Assembly: GCA_037189585.1 (NCBI GenBank)
Contig: JBBCJA010000009.1
Location: forward strand, 62,001 to 126,000
Source: JAEXNA01 sp037189585
GTDB lineage: Bacteria; Vulcanimicrobiota; Xenobia; Xenobiales; JADMJV01
DNA length: 64,000 nt
Direction: 5' to 3'
Part shown: positions 52,850 to 61,616 of the stretch, piece after piece
Position numbering within the stretch: position 1 is the first letter of the stretch
Layout: each line of letters begins with the position of its first letter
The notes under the pieces: generated by a model
What the model was told of the DNA's origin: nothing
What the model saw: the letters and a program-made list of their open reading frames with translations, nothing else
The model's database searches: none
Translations under genes and position numbers: made by a program

Positions 52850-54553
52850 TTAGGCGAAAGCTTCGAACATTCGAACCAGGGGCAGCATACAGGCCAGCGC
52901 GACAATACCTACGAGGATCCCCACTATAGCTATGGAGAGGGGCTCCATCAAGGCTTCCGCCGTTTCCAAAGCGTGCTCGGCACGTTCCCGAAGCAGATTC
53001 TCGGCGTAACGGAATGACTCGGCCATCTTGCCGGTCTCTTCTCCTAACGCCATGAATTCAATCACGATACCCGGAAAAATTCGCGAGCGCTGACAACAAA
53101 AGGAAAGGGAATCGCCTTCGGTCAACTGTTCGACGATCCATTGAGTCTTATCTTGAAAATAAGGGCTGTTGGTTACCTGGGCCGACAACTTGAGACTCTT
53201 GTCCAAACGCATTCCTGACTCCAGTTGCAAAGCCAAGGTCTGGATGAAATCCAACAGGAAAAAGGAGCGGCGGACCTCACCGACCACCGGAACTTCGAGC
53301 AGATGTTCCTCCCAGGCCGCGACGAGAGCGCGATTCGCGCGCAATCTTTTCCAACACGCATATCCCACCGCGATCCCTAGACCAAGTCCGACCCAGAGCC
53401 ATGGCGACCAGAGCGCGTTGGCCAGTGCCAGCACGACCTGGGTGATCCAGGGAAGCTGTGCGTCGGCGGCTGCCAGAGTGGCGAAGAAGTCGTTGAGAAA
53501 AAGAGGTGGAGCCAGCATACAGCCCAGGAAACAGAAAAGAATCACGATCACCGGATAAGTCAAGGCGTTGATGATCTTCCCCTTAAGCGCCATCCGGCTT
53601 TCCACGTGATCGGCCAGTGAACCGCTCAGGGTATCCAAGCAACCCGTCTCCTCACCGATCCGGATCAGACTGCAGTGAACCGAATTGAAAATCCGAGGGA
53701 ACTTCTTCATCGAAGAAGAGAGTCGATGGCCGGCCATAATCCGGTCGTGCAGCGCCTTGGCGATCGGCGCGCTAGCGCTGTCTTGCGCGGACAGGACATC
53801 CAAGGCTCGGTGCACCGTGATTCCCGCCATCAGCATCGAGGCGAAACCACGGTAGAAGGAGGCTAGCTCTTGCAAGCTCAGTTGGCTCTCAAAGATATTC
53901 TTAGGAGCCCCTGCCCTTTTGATTTTCTCGGGGCGCTTGTAGTGGATCGGCTTAGGTTCTTGGAAGGTTAGCTCACGAAACTCGGTCCCGACTCCACCCT
54001 CCAGCGCCGCCTGAACAGGGTTGGCCTCGGGCACCAGCGGGGTGACGGTCAACTCCGTCTCTTCCTCCGTCCCCACCATACGCTCGTCGAGCATGGTCTC
54101 CACATGTCCGGGAATGAGAGGCTCCAGGTGCTCGTTAAGAGACTCCGTCATCTGATTGACCCAGCGCAGGTGCGCCGGCGTGAAGGCGGCTATCATAGAC
54201 ACGGTGTCGGCGTACATGAGCCCGACGACTTTCCCATTGGCTTTGAGCGGGGCGCAAATGACCGACCGTTGACCTATCTCTTGGATGCTCTGTCGAGCCC
54301 CCAGCCCGGTATCTTCTAGAGCATCCGCTAGAAACAAGGTGCGACCCGTTCGACGGACTCTTCGCAAGATGGCGCGGCTAAGTTTCTCAGCCGGCAACGA
54401 CTTGCCGGGACGGCCACCATGGGCGGCCTTGATGGCCAATTGCCGACCTTCTTGCAGCATGAATACCACTCGATCAGCGGTACGAATCTGGCCTGTGGTT
54501 TTAACCAAGGCTTCCTTCATCAGACTATTCACATCGCTCGACAGGAAATTCAA
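52850..54553 (-). CDS. GAF domain fused to a type II secretion/pilus GspF-PilC platform protein
   Basis: A 567-residue inner-membrane protein. Residues ~10-150 are a GAF sensor domain (KTTGQIRTADRVVFMLQEG, ILRRVRRTGRTLFLADALED, RSVICAPLKANGKVVGLMYAD). After a linker, two T2SSF repeats follow (~230-355: FYRGFASMLMAGITVHRALDVL, SLIRIGEETGCLDTLSGSLADHVE; ~430-560: FLLDFIQTLALQLESGMRLDKSL, FMALGEETGKMAESFRYAEN), each with membrane helices (IINALTYPVIVILFCFLG, and the last near the C-terminus). Normal GspF/PilC platforms have no GAF. The TTG start overlaps the kinase stop (TTGA). The platform is complete, so pilus or secretion assembly is the likely role. Confidence 0.9.
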   Translation of the reverse strand: MNFLSSDVNSLMKEALVKTTGQIRTADRVVFMLQEGRQLAIKAAHGGRPGKSLPAEKLSRAILRRVRRTGRTLFLADALEDTGLGARQSIQEIGQRSVICAPLKANGKVVGLMYADTVSMIAAFTPAHLRWVNQMTESLNEHLEPLIPGHVETMLDERMVGTEEETELTVTPLVPEANPVQAALEGGVGTEFRELTFQEPKPIHYKRPEKIKRAGAPKNIFESQLSLQELASFYRGFASMLMAGITVHRALDVLSAQDSASAPIAKALHDRIMAGHRLSSSMKKFPRIFNSVHCSLIRIGEETGCLDTLSGSLADHVESRMALKGKIINALTYPVIVILFCFLGCMLAPPLFLNDFFATLAAADAQLPWITQVVLALANALWSPWLWVGLGLGIAVGYACWKRLRANRALVAAWEEHLLEVPVVGEVRRSFFLLDFIQTLALQLESGMRLDKSLKLSAQVTNSPYFQDKTQWIVEQLTEGDSLSFCCQRSRIFPGIVIEFMALGEETGKMAESFRYAENLLRERAEHALETAEALMEPLSIAIVGILVGIVALACMLPLVRMFEAFA

Positions 54554-55863
54554 GCGGCCACCTGTCGAAGTCGTTCCAAGACGACCCCCATGTTCGCGGG
54601 ACGTTCGTCCGGCGACTTACAGAGCATGGTCTCGAGGAGACGGTCGAGACTCTCCGGGATAGCGGAGTTGATCTCTCGTGCCGAAGGAATATCAGCGAAC
54701 GTGTGAGAGGTCAGGACTTCCAGCGCGGTATCCCCGTCATACGGTGGAGAGCCCGTTAGCATCTCGAAGGCTATCGCCCCCAGAGCGTAGATGTCGGAAG
54801 CGACTCCGGCATGGCCTCGCGCTTGCTCCGGGCTCATGTAGTGAGGCGTTCCCAGAGCTTGACCTGTGAGAGTCAACCTCTGCTCGGTGTCGAGAATCTT
54901 GGCGACCCCAAAGTCGAGAATCTTGACCCCTCCCTTAGGGGTCAGAAAGATATTGGCGGGTTTGAGGTCACGGTGGACCACGCCCTTACCGTGAGCATAC
55001 TCCAAGCCTTCAGCCAATTTTTTCATAATGGCGAGCGTCCCGGAAACCCCGAGCGGGCCTTCGGCGAGTCGATCGTCCAAGGTCAGCCCTTCCACGTACT
55101 CTAGAACCAGATAAGGGGCATCACGGAATGTGCCGAAACCGAATGTTCGCACCAGGTAAGGATGGACAAGAGTGCGGCCGATGGTCATCTCTCGCTCCAC
55201 TCGCTCGCCCACACTCTTATCAAGAAGTTCTGGTCTCAAAAGCTTCATGGCGAAGGTGTCGCGGTACTCAAGGTGCTCAACTTTGAAGACCCGAGCGAAA
55301 GCGCCCTCTCCTAAGAGAGAGAGCACACGATAGTCGTCAATGGTTTTGCCAATCAGATTGGGATCGACCTGCTCTAGCTTCTCCTGGGTGGCCAGAGCCT
55401 GTCGCTCGGCCTCATCTCGGGCTGCTCGAGCCTCGACAGCTTCAACACGAGCTTTCTTTCTCGTCCACAGCGCCGCTCCCGCTAACCCTGTCAGAAATAC
55501 GCCGGACAGGCCGAAGCTACGAACGGGATGACGTCGAAATTCGTGGCGGATCGCCGACGGCATCCCTTCCGGACGAAGCTCGTACTCAAAACTCCACTTT
55601 CCAGGTGCGACCTGGTCGCTCTTGCGGAGCGTCACCGTCACCTCACGAGTTTCGTAACCGGGCGCGGAGATTCGAAGGTGGAACTCGGCTACCTGAACTT
55701 GGAAGGTTCCACCATTGGCGACTCCATCCCCCACTCCGGGACTGTTAGGGAAGTAGGCACGGATCTCGGCTTCCGGAGGGAACACATTGACGGTGACGTC
55801 CGAGGAGGTTTGAGTCCACCCCGGAGTCACAAGAAATAAAAGCCAGAGTGCCACTTTCCTCAA
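54550..55863 (-). CDS. Membrane Ser/Thr protein kinase with an extracytoplasmic PEGA-like domain
   Basis: About 437 residues. A signal peptide (MRKVALWLLFLVTPGWTQ after the TTG start) leads to a PEGA-like beta domain (~20-100: VTVNVFPPEAEIRAYFP, FHLRISAPGYETREVTVTL), then a membrane helix (~118-138) and a short coiled coil. The Hanks-type kinase (~170-437) has LGEGAFARVF (P-loop), MKLL (Lys), HRDLKPANIF, DFG and MSPEQARG, all intact, so it is active. TTG at 55863 overlaps the stop of the pilX-like gene (TTGA); an in-frame TTG at 55878 would add five residues. It is coupled to GAF-GspF downstream. Confidence 0.9.
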   Translation of the reverse strand: MRKVALWLLFLVTPGWTQTSSDVTVNVFPPEAEIRAYFPNSPGVGDGVANGGTFQVQVAEFHLRISAPGYETREVTVTLRKSDQVAPGKWSFEYELRPEGMPSAIRHEFRRHPVRSFGLSGVFLTGLAGAALWTRKKARVEAVEARAARDEAERQALATQEKLEQVDPNLIGKTIDDYRVLSLLGEGAFARVFKVEHLEYRDTFAMKLLRPELLDKSVGERVEREMTIGRTLVHPYLVRTFGFGTFRDAPYLVLEYVEGLTLDDRLAEGPLGVSGTLAIMKKLAEGLEYAHGKGVVHRDLKPANIFLTPKGGVKILDFGVAKILDTEQRLTLTGQALGTPHYMSPEQARGHAGVASDIYALGAIAFEMLTGSPPYDGDTALEVLTSHTFADIPSAREINSAIPESLDRLLETMLCKSPDERPANMGVVLERLRQVAA

Positions 55864-57302
55864 CGCAGCTGATTCCAATAGGTAAAAACTGGTTTGGAAC
55901 CGCTTCCGCCTAGAGCCAACCAGTAGCTGGCCGAGGCGGTCTGTTCTTCAAATCTCTCGATGACGGACGGCTCAAAGGACGCCAAACCAAGAATCTGCAG
56001 CAGCCGACCGACGATGCTGGTCGAGGCCCATTGGCGCTTGAGCACCTGACCTCCCAGCGAAGTCGGAGTCCCCGGAGCAAAAATTGCCCCCCGAACATCC
56101 ACCATCCCGTCGATATACACGTTGCCGTGGGTCAACATCACTCCGCCAAAAAACGTTTTGCCGACGAGATAGATATCTTCTTCCGTAAATAGTGTCAACC
56201 GGTCGTCGGCCGTCGCCGAGATTCGAGAATTAACGAACTTCGCTGTGCCGTTGATAAAGAAGGCACCGGTTCCCTTGATATGATTTCCGGTCACGTTTCC
56301 GTCGACGTAAATGACAGAGTTGTTCAGCGTGACTTCCGGCCTGTTGACGATATTGATGATGTCCTGAAGGCCCAGGCCGAGAAGTGGAACGAGCACCGGA
56401 TCAAGCACGGGAACAAGCGGAGTCAACAGAAGACTTAGGGGGGTCGTGATGATCGTCCCGTCGGGTCGACGACTGCCGAGATTCACGCTTCCCGAGATAA
56501 AATAGGCCTTATCCTCGAAGACGGTCCGCTTCTCAGCTTCGAAAGCTGACAAAGTCTCATGACCTGGGATCCGTGACGTGTCAAAATCGTCCAAGATGAA
56601 ATTGGGCAAGGTCTGAGTGGTCGACGGCTTCGTCCTTCCACTGATAGTCGTCCCTGCTTGAGAGAGCGCTCCCACGTGAACCACATCACCTCTGATATTG
56701 GAGTTTGTGAGAGAGACAGCGGCGCCACCGTAGAGATTACCCGTCAGTTCGTTGGTCGAGGCCCCAAGACCCCGGACAGTGGTGTCATGAAGGCTGAGTT
56801 CTTGGACACAAGCCACGGCATAGGGAAAAGCCTCGAGCCGCACCAGGCTCTCCAGCAGGACACTCTGGCCCTTCTGGTGAGACCAGCCTTCGGCCACGAG
56901 CAGGGCGTGACCCGGAGGAACGGTGCGGCCCGCTCCAGCGGGAGTCGAGCTAAAGCTGACGAGATTGTTGTAGGACCAGTTGGGTTGGTCCCGGTCGAAA
57001 GTCACCTTGTAGTGACTACCGTTGGCCAAGGTTTTCTCGAAGTCGAGCCTGGTGTCGAAATCAGGATCTCCACTGAGAGTCGGGTCCGTGCCAAGTTGGG
57101 GGTTCCGACTCAGGAGAATCGCCACCTCGTTGAGACCGGCTTCGGCGGCTTCTAGAGCCTCCTGCTGATGAGAGGCGCGATCTACTGTCCGAAGATTAAA
57201 GGTGGCCAGATTGGCTAGTGTCAACCCGAAGAGAAATAAAAGAACGGTAACTAGGAGGGTTCCCCCCAGGGCATTTCCTCGCTGACGCGTTTTCTTCATC
57301 AT
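55860..57302 (-). CDS. PilX/GspK-like prepilin-class protein with a large beta-rich ectodomain
   Basis: A 480-residue protein. A basic start (MMKKTRQRGNALGGTLL) runs into one hydrophobic helix (VTVLLFLFGLTLANLATFNL) like PilX_N proteins, followed by AASHQQEALEAAEAGLNEVAILLSR, the typical minor-pilin second helix. The rest is beta-rich with repeated TVRGLGAS/ SNIRGDVV/ NVTGNHIKG-like turns, resembling a beta-helix. A small polar Glu-type residue at position +5 is not obvious. It overlaps the upstream prepilin by four bases and the kinase start by the TTGA. Likely a surface or minor pilin. Confidence 0.7.
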   Translation of the reverse strand: MMKKTRQRGNALGGTLLVTVLLFLFGLTLANLATFNLRTVDRASHQQEALEAAEAGLNEVAILLSRNPQLGTDPTLSGDPDFDTRLDFEKTLANGSHYKVTFDRDQPNWSYNNLVSFSSTPAGAGRTVPPGHALLVAEGWSHQKGQSVLLESLVRLEAFPYAVACVQELSLHDTTVRGLGASTNELTGNLYGGAAVSLTNSNIRGDVVHVGALSQAGTTISGRTKPSTTQTLPNFILDDFDTSRIPGHETLSAFEAEKRTVFEDKAYFISGSVNLGSRRPDGTIITTPLSLLLTPLVPVLDPVLVPLLGLGLQDIINIVNRPEVTLNNSVIYVDGNVTGNHIKGTGAFFINGTAKFVNSRISATADDRLTLFTEEDIYLVGKTFFGGVMLTHGNVYIDGMVDVRGAIFAPGTPTSLGGQVLKRQWASTSIVGRLLQILGLASFEPSVIERFEEQTASASYWLALGGSGSKPVFTYWNQLR

Positions 57303-57997
57303 CCTCTCTCCCTAATTCGTGGCACGACCGCCACCTGACGTCGTACTCTTTTTTCTCCGTCTGGAGTATGGGTGGAAAGCTCCAAGGTCAGGACATAGCT
57401 CTCCTGGGTGGCAGGCCTTGTCTGACCGTCGGGTAGCGTTTCACCAGGGCCAGTCAAAGCAAAAAGGTCGACTTTCCCAGCCAGTCGTGAGCCCTTCAGG
57501 TCAGGAAAACTCACCACCGACTGGAGTTCCGTCGGGGTGAACGCGAAGGTCAAGGTGTTGGGAAGAGTCTTGTTCACGAGAGTTGGACTTGTGCCAGTCC
57601 AACTTGCTTGGCGAAGCACCCGATCGGTCTTGAGATAAAAGAGAGTCGAGCTTGTCCAGCGCGTTCTTCCGGTCGTGGTTTCGTAACCAGCTGAACTCGA
57701 AGAGCCACCGTGACTCAAAAGGGCGACCGCGGACACGTTGGAGTCCTGGAAGGTGGAGATGGATTTCGAAGACGTGGATAAGAGAGCGCGGACGACTCTC
57801 TCTTCGGCCACCAGGGCCTGTTGCTCTAAATCAGCCACCTCTCGAGAGCGAGTCCAGATGCGTAATCCAGGAATCAAAATCGATACGAAAAGAGTGAAGA
57901 CAACCGCGAGTAGCGCCATCGCCACCAGCAGCTCAACCAAGCTGATGCCACGCGACACAAGTGGTCCCTGAGTCCGCAAGGTCAATCGGTCCTCCAT
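57299..57997 (-). CDS. Prepilin-like GspJ/PulJ-type protein
   Basis: About 232 residues. The leader ends SRG followed by ISLVELLVAMALLAVVFTLFVSILIPGL, a canonical prepilin cleavage site with Glu at +5 (G|ISLVE) and a single helix. Beyond it lie the soluble minor-pilin domain and a C-terminal strand ending VRRQVAVVPRIRERG. The ATG at 57997 is taken as the start; the open frame reaches GTG at 58078 but that leader would be unusually long. It heads the minus-strand cluster PulJ-PilX-kinase-GAF-GspF, all coupled by 4-base overlaps. Confidence 0.8.
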   Translation of the reverse strand: MEDRLTLRTQGPLVSRGISLVELLVAMALLAVVFTLFVSILIPGLRIWTRSREVADLEQQALVAEERVVRALLSTSSKSISTFQDSNVSAVALLSHGGSSSSAGYETTTGRTRWTSSTLFYLKTDRVLRQASWTGTSPTLVNKTLPNTLTFAFTPTELQSVVSFPDLKGSRLAGKVDLFALTGPGETLPDGQTRPATQESYVLTLELSTHTPDGEKRVRRQVAVVPRIRERG

Positions 57998-58144
57998 CAC
58001 CCGAACAAGTTTGGGAAATAAAACCCAACTTGAAGTAAACCTTCCCGGGCGTAAGACTACCAGGATCCTACGGCCCACCGGAAGCTATCCTCGAATAGGT
58101 ATACGGGATACTCTAATGGCTTATCGTCCGATGCTGTTGGAGGA

Positions 58145-58852
58145 TTAAGTCCCGTCCGCTATTTCACGGCGCAGACGGCGCTGCCATCGACGCGCCAACG
58201 CCGTCACGAGTATCATAACCACCACCGCCACAACCAGTGTTCGCGGACTAATCGCTCCTGAACGGAGCCAGTTGACCAAGCTGGTTGTTCCAAAGATGTA
58301 GAGGACCATCTTAGGAATGGAGCCGAGCCCGGAAGCCACCAGATAAGGGATGAACTGAAGCCGGGACAGGCCGAAGGCGTAGGAGGCGAGAGCGTTGGGG
58401 AAAAACGGCATCAATCGAAATAGGAACACACCTTGAACACCCCGTAGCTCGGTCTGGGTTTCCAATCGTCCGAACCAGGCTTGCCCCGACAGACGCTCCC
58501 TGACCCGCTCCCTGCCCCAATGCCTGGCAAGCATGAAAGACGTCGCTTGCGCGATCATCTCGCCCACCACGACCACACTCAGGGCGATCCAGGGAGTCGT
58601 GCTGAACATGGTCGCCACGGCGCCTTGCAGCAGAGGGCCGGGAAGGCAGAGAGTACCCCAAATTCCGCAAACCGCCGCCATGGCGAAAGGCGCGGCCGGT
58701 CCCATAAGACGGACTCCATCCTCGATGTGATGGAGCAGCAGGCTCAACTTGTCGCTGAACAGATAGCCGGCGCTCAGAAGAGCTAGCGCGATGAGAAGAT
58801 ATAAGACAAAGAGCCCGCGTCGCGCGGGAAGGGCGGGAGAAGGCTCACTCAT
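58145..58852 (-). CDS. TVP38/TMEM64 (VTT-domain) membrane protein
   Basis: A 235-residue polytopic membrane protein of the VTT/SNARE-associated family, related to DedA. Helices at ~13-30, 50-75 and 80-110 flank the family loops GTLCLPGPLLQGAVATMFSTTPW and VVGEMIAQATSFMLARHWGR; the re-entrant motif FLFRLMPFFPNALASYAFGLS is highly typical. Members flip or move lipids and affect membrane stress; the exact substrate is unknown. It overlaps the MFS gene stop by eight bases. Confidence 0.88.
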   Translation of the reverse strand: MSEPSPALPARRGLFVLYLLIALALLSAGYLFSDKLSLLLHHIEDGVRLMGPAAPFAMAAVCGIWGTLCLPGPLLQGAVATMFSTTPWIALSVVVVGEMIAQATSFMLARHWGRERVRERLSGQAWFGRLETQTELRGVQGVFLFRLMPFFPNALASYAFGLSRLQFIPYLVASGLGSIPKMVLYIFGTTSLVNWLRSGAISPRTLVVAVVVMILVTALARRWQRRLRREIADGT

Positions 58853-60116
58853 GGTCGACGGCGGAATCTTCCTGACTCGCGATCGCCTTGGCGGTTAGAC
58901 GGCGAAAAATCGCCAGGGTCACCATGATGGCGGCAATGGGGATGAGTGAAAAGTAGAACGCGGTTTGGCCTGAAAAGTGTCCGAAGACATACCCCGTGAT
59001 CAAAGAGCCCGTGGTCCCTCCCAGAGCCGAGAAGATCACGATGAGTCCTGTCATCGAGGAGTGTCTTTCCTTGGGAAGCGACGAGAGCATGACAGAGCTC
59101 AAGGCCGGATAGATGGGAGCCATAAACAAGCCGATCAGCGGAAACACGAAGGCCGCTAACGGCGCCGTACCCCAGGTCATGTTGGGATTCGGCTCCAAGC
59201 CGTGAGTCATCGGCATGGTAGCGAGCACCAGACCTCCCATCGCGAGAAGACAAACATTGAGAACGGGATACCATCCCAACCTCGCGATCACCGGTCCAGC
59301 GGAGAGACGACCGAATGCAAGACAGGCCGCGAAGATGCTGGTAGCCTGCACACTCATGGCCGAGGGAAGTCCCAAGATTTTGTTATTGAAGGTGGGAAGC
59401 CAGGTTCCGATCCCTTGCTCGATCAACACGTAAAGGAACGCGCTCATAATGAAGATACAGACCAAAGGCATGGCCATCAAACTGAGCATGGTCATAAAAT
59501 CGTCGGCGAACGAGCTCTGTTTATCTTGAACCCCTTTGGCGAACGGCGTGGTGGCGACGATCAAAAAGACAAGGGCGCAGAAGGCCGCCAAGACCCAGTA
59601 AACCTTAAGCCAAACCGGAGAGGCTGGATTCGCCGAGTCGATAAAGTAGCTAAATACCCAATACCCCGCCAGAACACCGACCATGTACAGCCCCTCGACG
59701 GTGCTCATAAACCCCGCGTGCTGGCGCGAATCCTCCGTCACCAGCGCCACTGAAGAATAGACCGATACCTTGACGAAGGCAAAAGAGAAACCGCAGAGGA
59801 GAAAGAGCATCTTGGCTGTGAAGAATCCAGGATAGAGCGGCATCAAGCAACAAGCCGCGCCGGCCACCGCCAGACCTCCCAGGATCGCGTTCTTGTATCC
59901 TACCCGAGGCAGAAAGGGAGCCACCAAAAACGAAGTGAAGGCGATCGTGAGGTCTTTGAAGGCCTCCAGTTGACTGGCCGCTGTCTCGGCTACGGCAAAA
60001 GCGGTGATAACCTGCAGAATTACCGTTCCCACGCTGTTGAGAAGGATGGCGAACACAAAGTAGGCCGCCGCCAAGGCCACTTTCATTCGGGTTTTCGATA
60101 TTCCGTCGTTCGCCAT
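58845..60116 (-). CDS. MFS transporter
   Basis: About 423 residues and 12 predicted membrane helices, with the central loop around residues 195-215. The start is ATG 60114-60116, with GGAGGTGGAG upstream, and not the upstream in-frame codons. GFSFAFVKVSVYSSVALV and GLPSAMSVQATSIFAACLAFGRL (helices 4 and 8), and GLFMAPIYPALSSVMLSSLPKERHSSMTGLIV, are like FucP-type sugar symporters. The usual helix 2-3 loop G.....DR.GRR is replaced by LPRVGYKNAILGG. The substrate is not determined. It overlaps the TVP38 gene by eight bases. Confidence 0.9.
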   Translation of the reverse strand: MANDGISKTRMKVALAAAYFVFAILLNSVGTVILQVITAFAVAETAASQLEAFKDLTIAFTSFLVAPFLPRVGYKNAILGGLAVAGAACCLMPLYPGFFTAKMLFLLCGFSFAFVKVSVYSSVALVTEDSRQHAGFMSTVEGLYMVGVLAGYWVFSYFIDSANPASPVWLKVYWVLAAFCALVFLIVATTPFAKGVQDKQSSFADDFMTMLSLMAMPLVCIFIMSAFLYVLIEQGIGTWLPTFNNKILGLPSAMSVQATSIFAACLAFGRLSAGPVIARLGWYPVLNVCLLAMGGLVLATMPMTHGLEPNPNMTWGTAPLAAFVFPLIGLFMAPIYPALSSVMLSSLPKERHSSMTGLIVIFSALGGTTGSLITGYVFGHFSGQTAFYFSLIPIAAIMVTLAIFRRLTAKAIASQEDSAVDHE

Positions 60117-60214
60117 GCTCTGCTCCACCTCCGATGAGTTAGACTTTGCCCTTCCCTCGGAAGACTCCCCCAAAAGCCAGGACAAGCTAGGGTGAAGGCC
60201 AATGCATCCTTTCG

Positions 60215-61009
60215 ATGGAGTATTGGGAAGAGCTTTGGAATGCGGCCGACCCGGACTGGCGATCGGATCCGCCCGAGCAGATCCCCTTGATGCCAAACTT
60301 TTGCGACTATCTTCCCGACAAACTTTGGAACCTCAAAATGCTTCGCCATTCCCAGGTGGATCGCATGATGGAACTCGGCGCGCAGAGGTTCGGGTACGCC
60401 TACTGCGTCACCGCCTGCCCTACCTGTCGAGCCTGCGTTCCGGCCCGCATCGCCGTGGACGGATTCTCTTTCACCAAATCACAACGGCGGACTCTACGCC
60501 GCAACGAGGACCTTCAACTTCGAATAGAGCCGATCAGCTATACTCCGGAGAAGTATCGTTTGCTTGTGGACTTTGTGGGGACCAAGTTCGAAGACCGTAC
60601 CCGCCACTTTCAAACCGAAGAAGAGCGTATCCAGTACTACCTGCGTTTCCATCTTCATCACCCTGAGCACAGTCGAGAGATCCAATATTGGGAGGGAAAA
60701 CGGATGCTCGGCGTCAGTATCGTCGATGTGGGCGCCAGGGGTCTGTATTCCCACTATTTTTTCTACGACCTGAGAGAACGTCGCCGAAGACTTGGCATCA
60801 ACTCCTTTCTAAGAGAGATCCAGATGTGCCAACTGTTGGGCTATCCCTATCTCTATATCGGCTTTGTCAACGAGAAGACCAAAGCTCTCGAGTATAAATC
60901 TCAGTTCGCCAATCTCCAGGTTCTCGTGCCGGAGCGCGGGTGGGTACCCTATGACAGCGGTGAGAGGAGCCGTGGCTCCGGAAACGGAACCTCGAGCGCC
61001 CATGTCTAA
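60215..61009 (+). CDS. bpt: N-end-rule aminoacyltransferase (Bpt/Ate1 family)
   Basis: A 264-residue enzyme of the leucyl/arginyl-tRNA-protein transferase family, which adds Leu or Arg to N-terminal Asp/Glu so that proteins enter the N-degron pathway. The Cys cluster is clear: RFGYAYCVTACPTCRACVPARI (Cys64, 68, 71 and 74), followed by KSQRRTLRRNEDL. The catalytic half has YWEGKRMLGVSIVDVGARGLYSHYFFYD and GYPYLYIGFVNEKTKALEYKSQF, as in Bpt. Start ATG 60215, divergent from the MFS gene. The stop overlaps the next ATG by eight bases. Confidence 0.93.
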   Translation: MEYWEELWNAADPDWRSDPPEQIPLMPNFCDYLPDKLWNLKMLRHSQVDRMMELGAQRFGYAYCVTACPTCRACVPARIAVDGFSFTKSQRRTLRRNEDLQLRIEPISYTPEKYRLLVDFVGTKFEDRTRHFQTEEERIQYYLRFHLHHPEHSREIQYWEGKRMLGVSIVDVGARGLYSHYFFYDLRERRRRLGINSFLREIQMCQLLGYPYLYIGFVNEKTKALEYKSQFANLQVLVPERGWVPYDSGERSRGSGNGTSSAHV

Positions 61010-61616
61010 ACAGCCAATCTTGACTATCGACGGTCAATCCCGTCCCATCCTTCACTCCGAACTGTCTCTTCGCGTCGAGACCGAAACCTGGGATGAAGCC
61101 TCCAACCAATGGGTGTACGGTCGTAACCCCTCGCTGACTCTCGCCCTCGAGGTCGTGGTGGACGAGAACTCCGGCCAGGACGGGGCTCTGGCCCCCAGCG
61201 CCTATGTCTCGCTCCCGAGCGACATGCCAGCCAAGCTCCAAGGCGTCGTTTTTGAGGAGAGCCGACACAAATTCGAAGCCTGGTGGGGTAACGACGCGCC
61301 CAAACTCGGTGAAAACCAGCTCGGTCTCAAAAGCGAGCTCACCTCTGGCCTGGTGGAGGTTCGTTGGACGGCCACCAGCGAGAAAGGTACCGCCCTGGCC
61401 TTAGAGGGGCCGGTCGAGTTTGTCGGGTTATCGCTCAAAGTCAAAAGAGTCAGCGACGCCGAGAGTTACTTGCGCAAGGCCTGGCCGGCTCTCGATGGTT
61501 CTCGCCTCGAACTGGTCAGCGAAAGTGAACTCGAGTTCGGCGACGATGAGGAGGATAACGAGGTCGAGGAAGACCGCCAGCACTGGATGGAGCTTCACTA
61601 CAATATCAAGGGTTAA
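61002..61616 (+). CDS. Conserved-looking cytoplasmic protein, unknown function
   Basis: A 204-residue protein with no signal peptide. It is beta-rich (ILTIDGQSRPILHSELSLRVETETWD, LTLALEVVVDENS, LVEVRWTATSEKGTALALEG) and ends with a very acidic stretch (ELEFGDDEEDNEVEEDRQHW). Not recognised. The ATG overlaps the bpt stop by eight bases, so it is co-translated with bpt and may help it. Its 3' end overlaps the convergent YkgJ-TPR gene by 11 bases. Confidence 0.65.
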   Translation: MSKQPILTIDGQSRPILHSELSLRVETETWDEASNQWVYGRNPSLTLALEVVVDENSGQDGALAPSAYVSLPSDMPAKLQGVVFEESRHKFEAWWGNDAPKLGENQLGLKSELTSGLVEVRWTATSEKGTALALEGPVEFVGLSLKVKRVSDAESYLRKAWPALDGSRLELVSESELEFGDDEEDNEVEEDRQHWMELHYNIKG

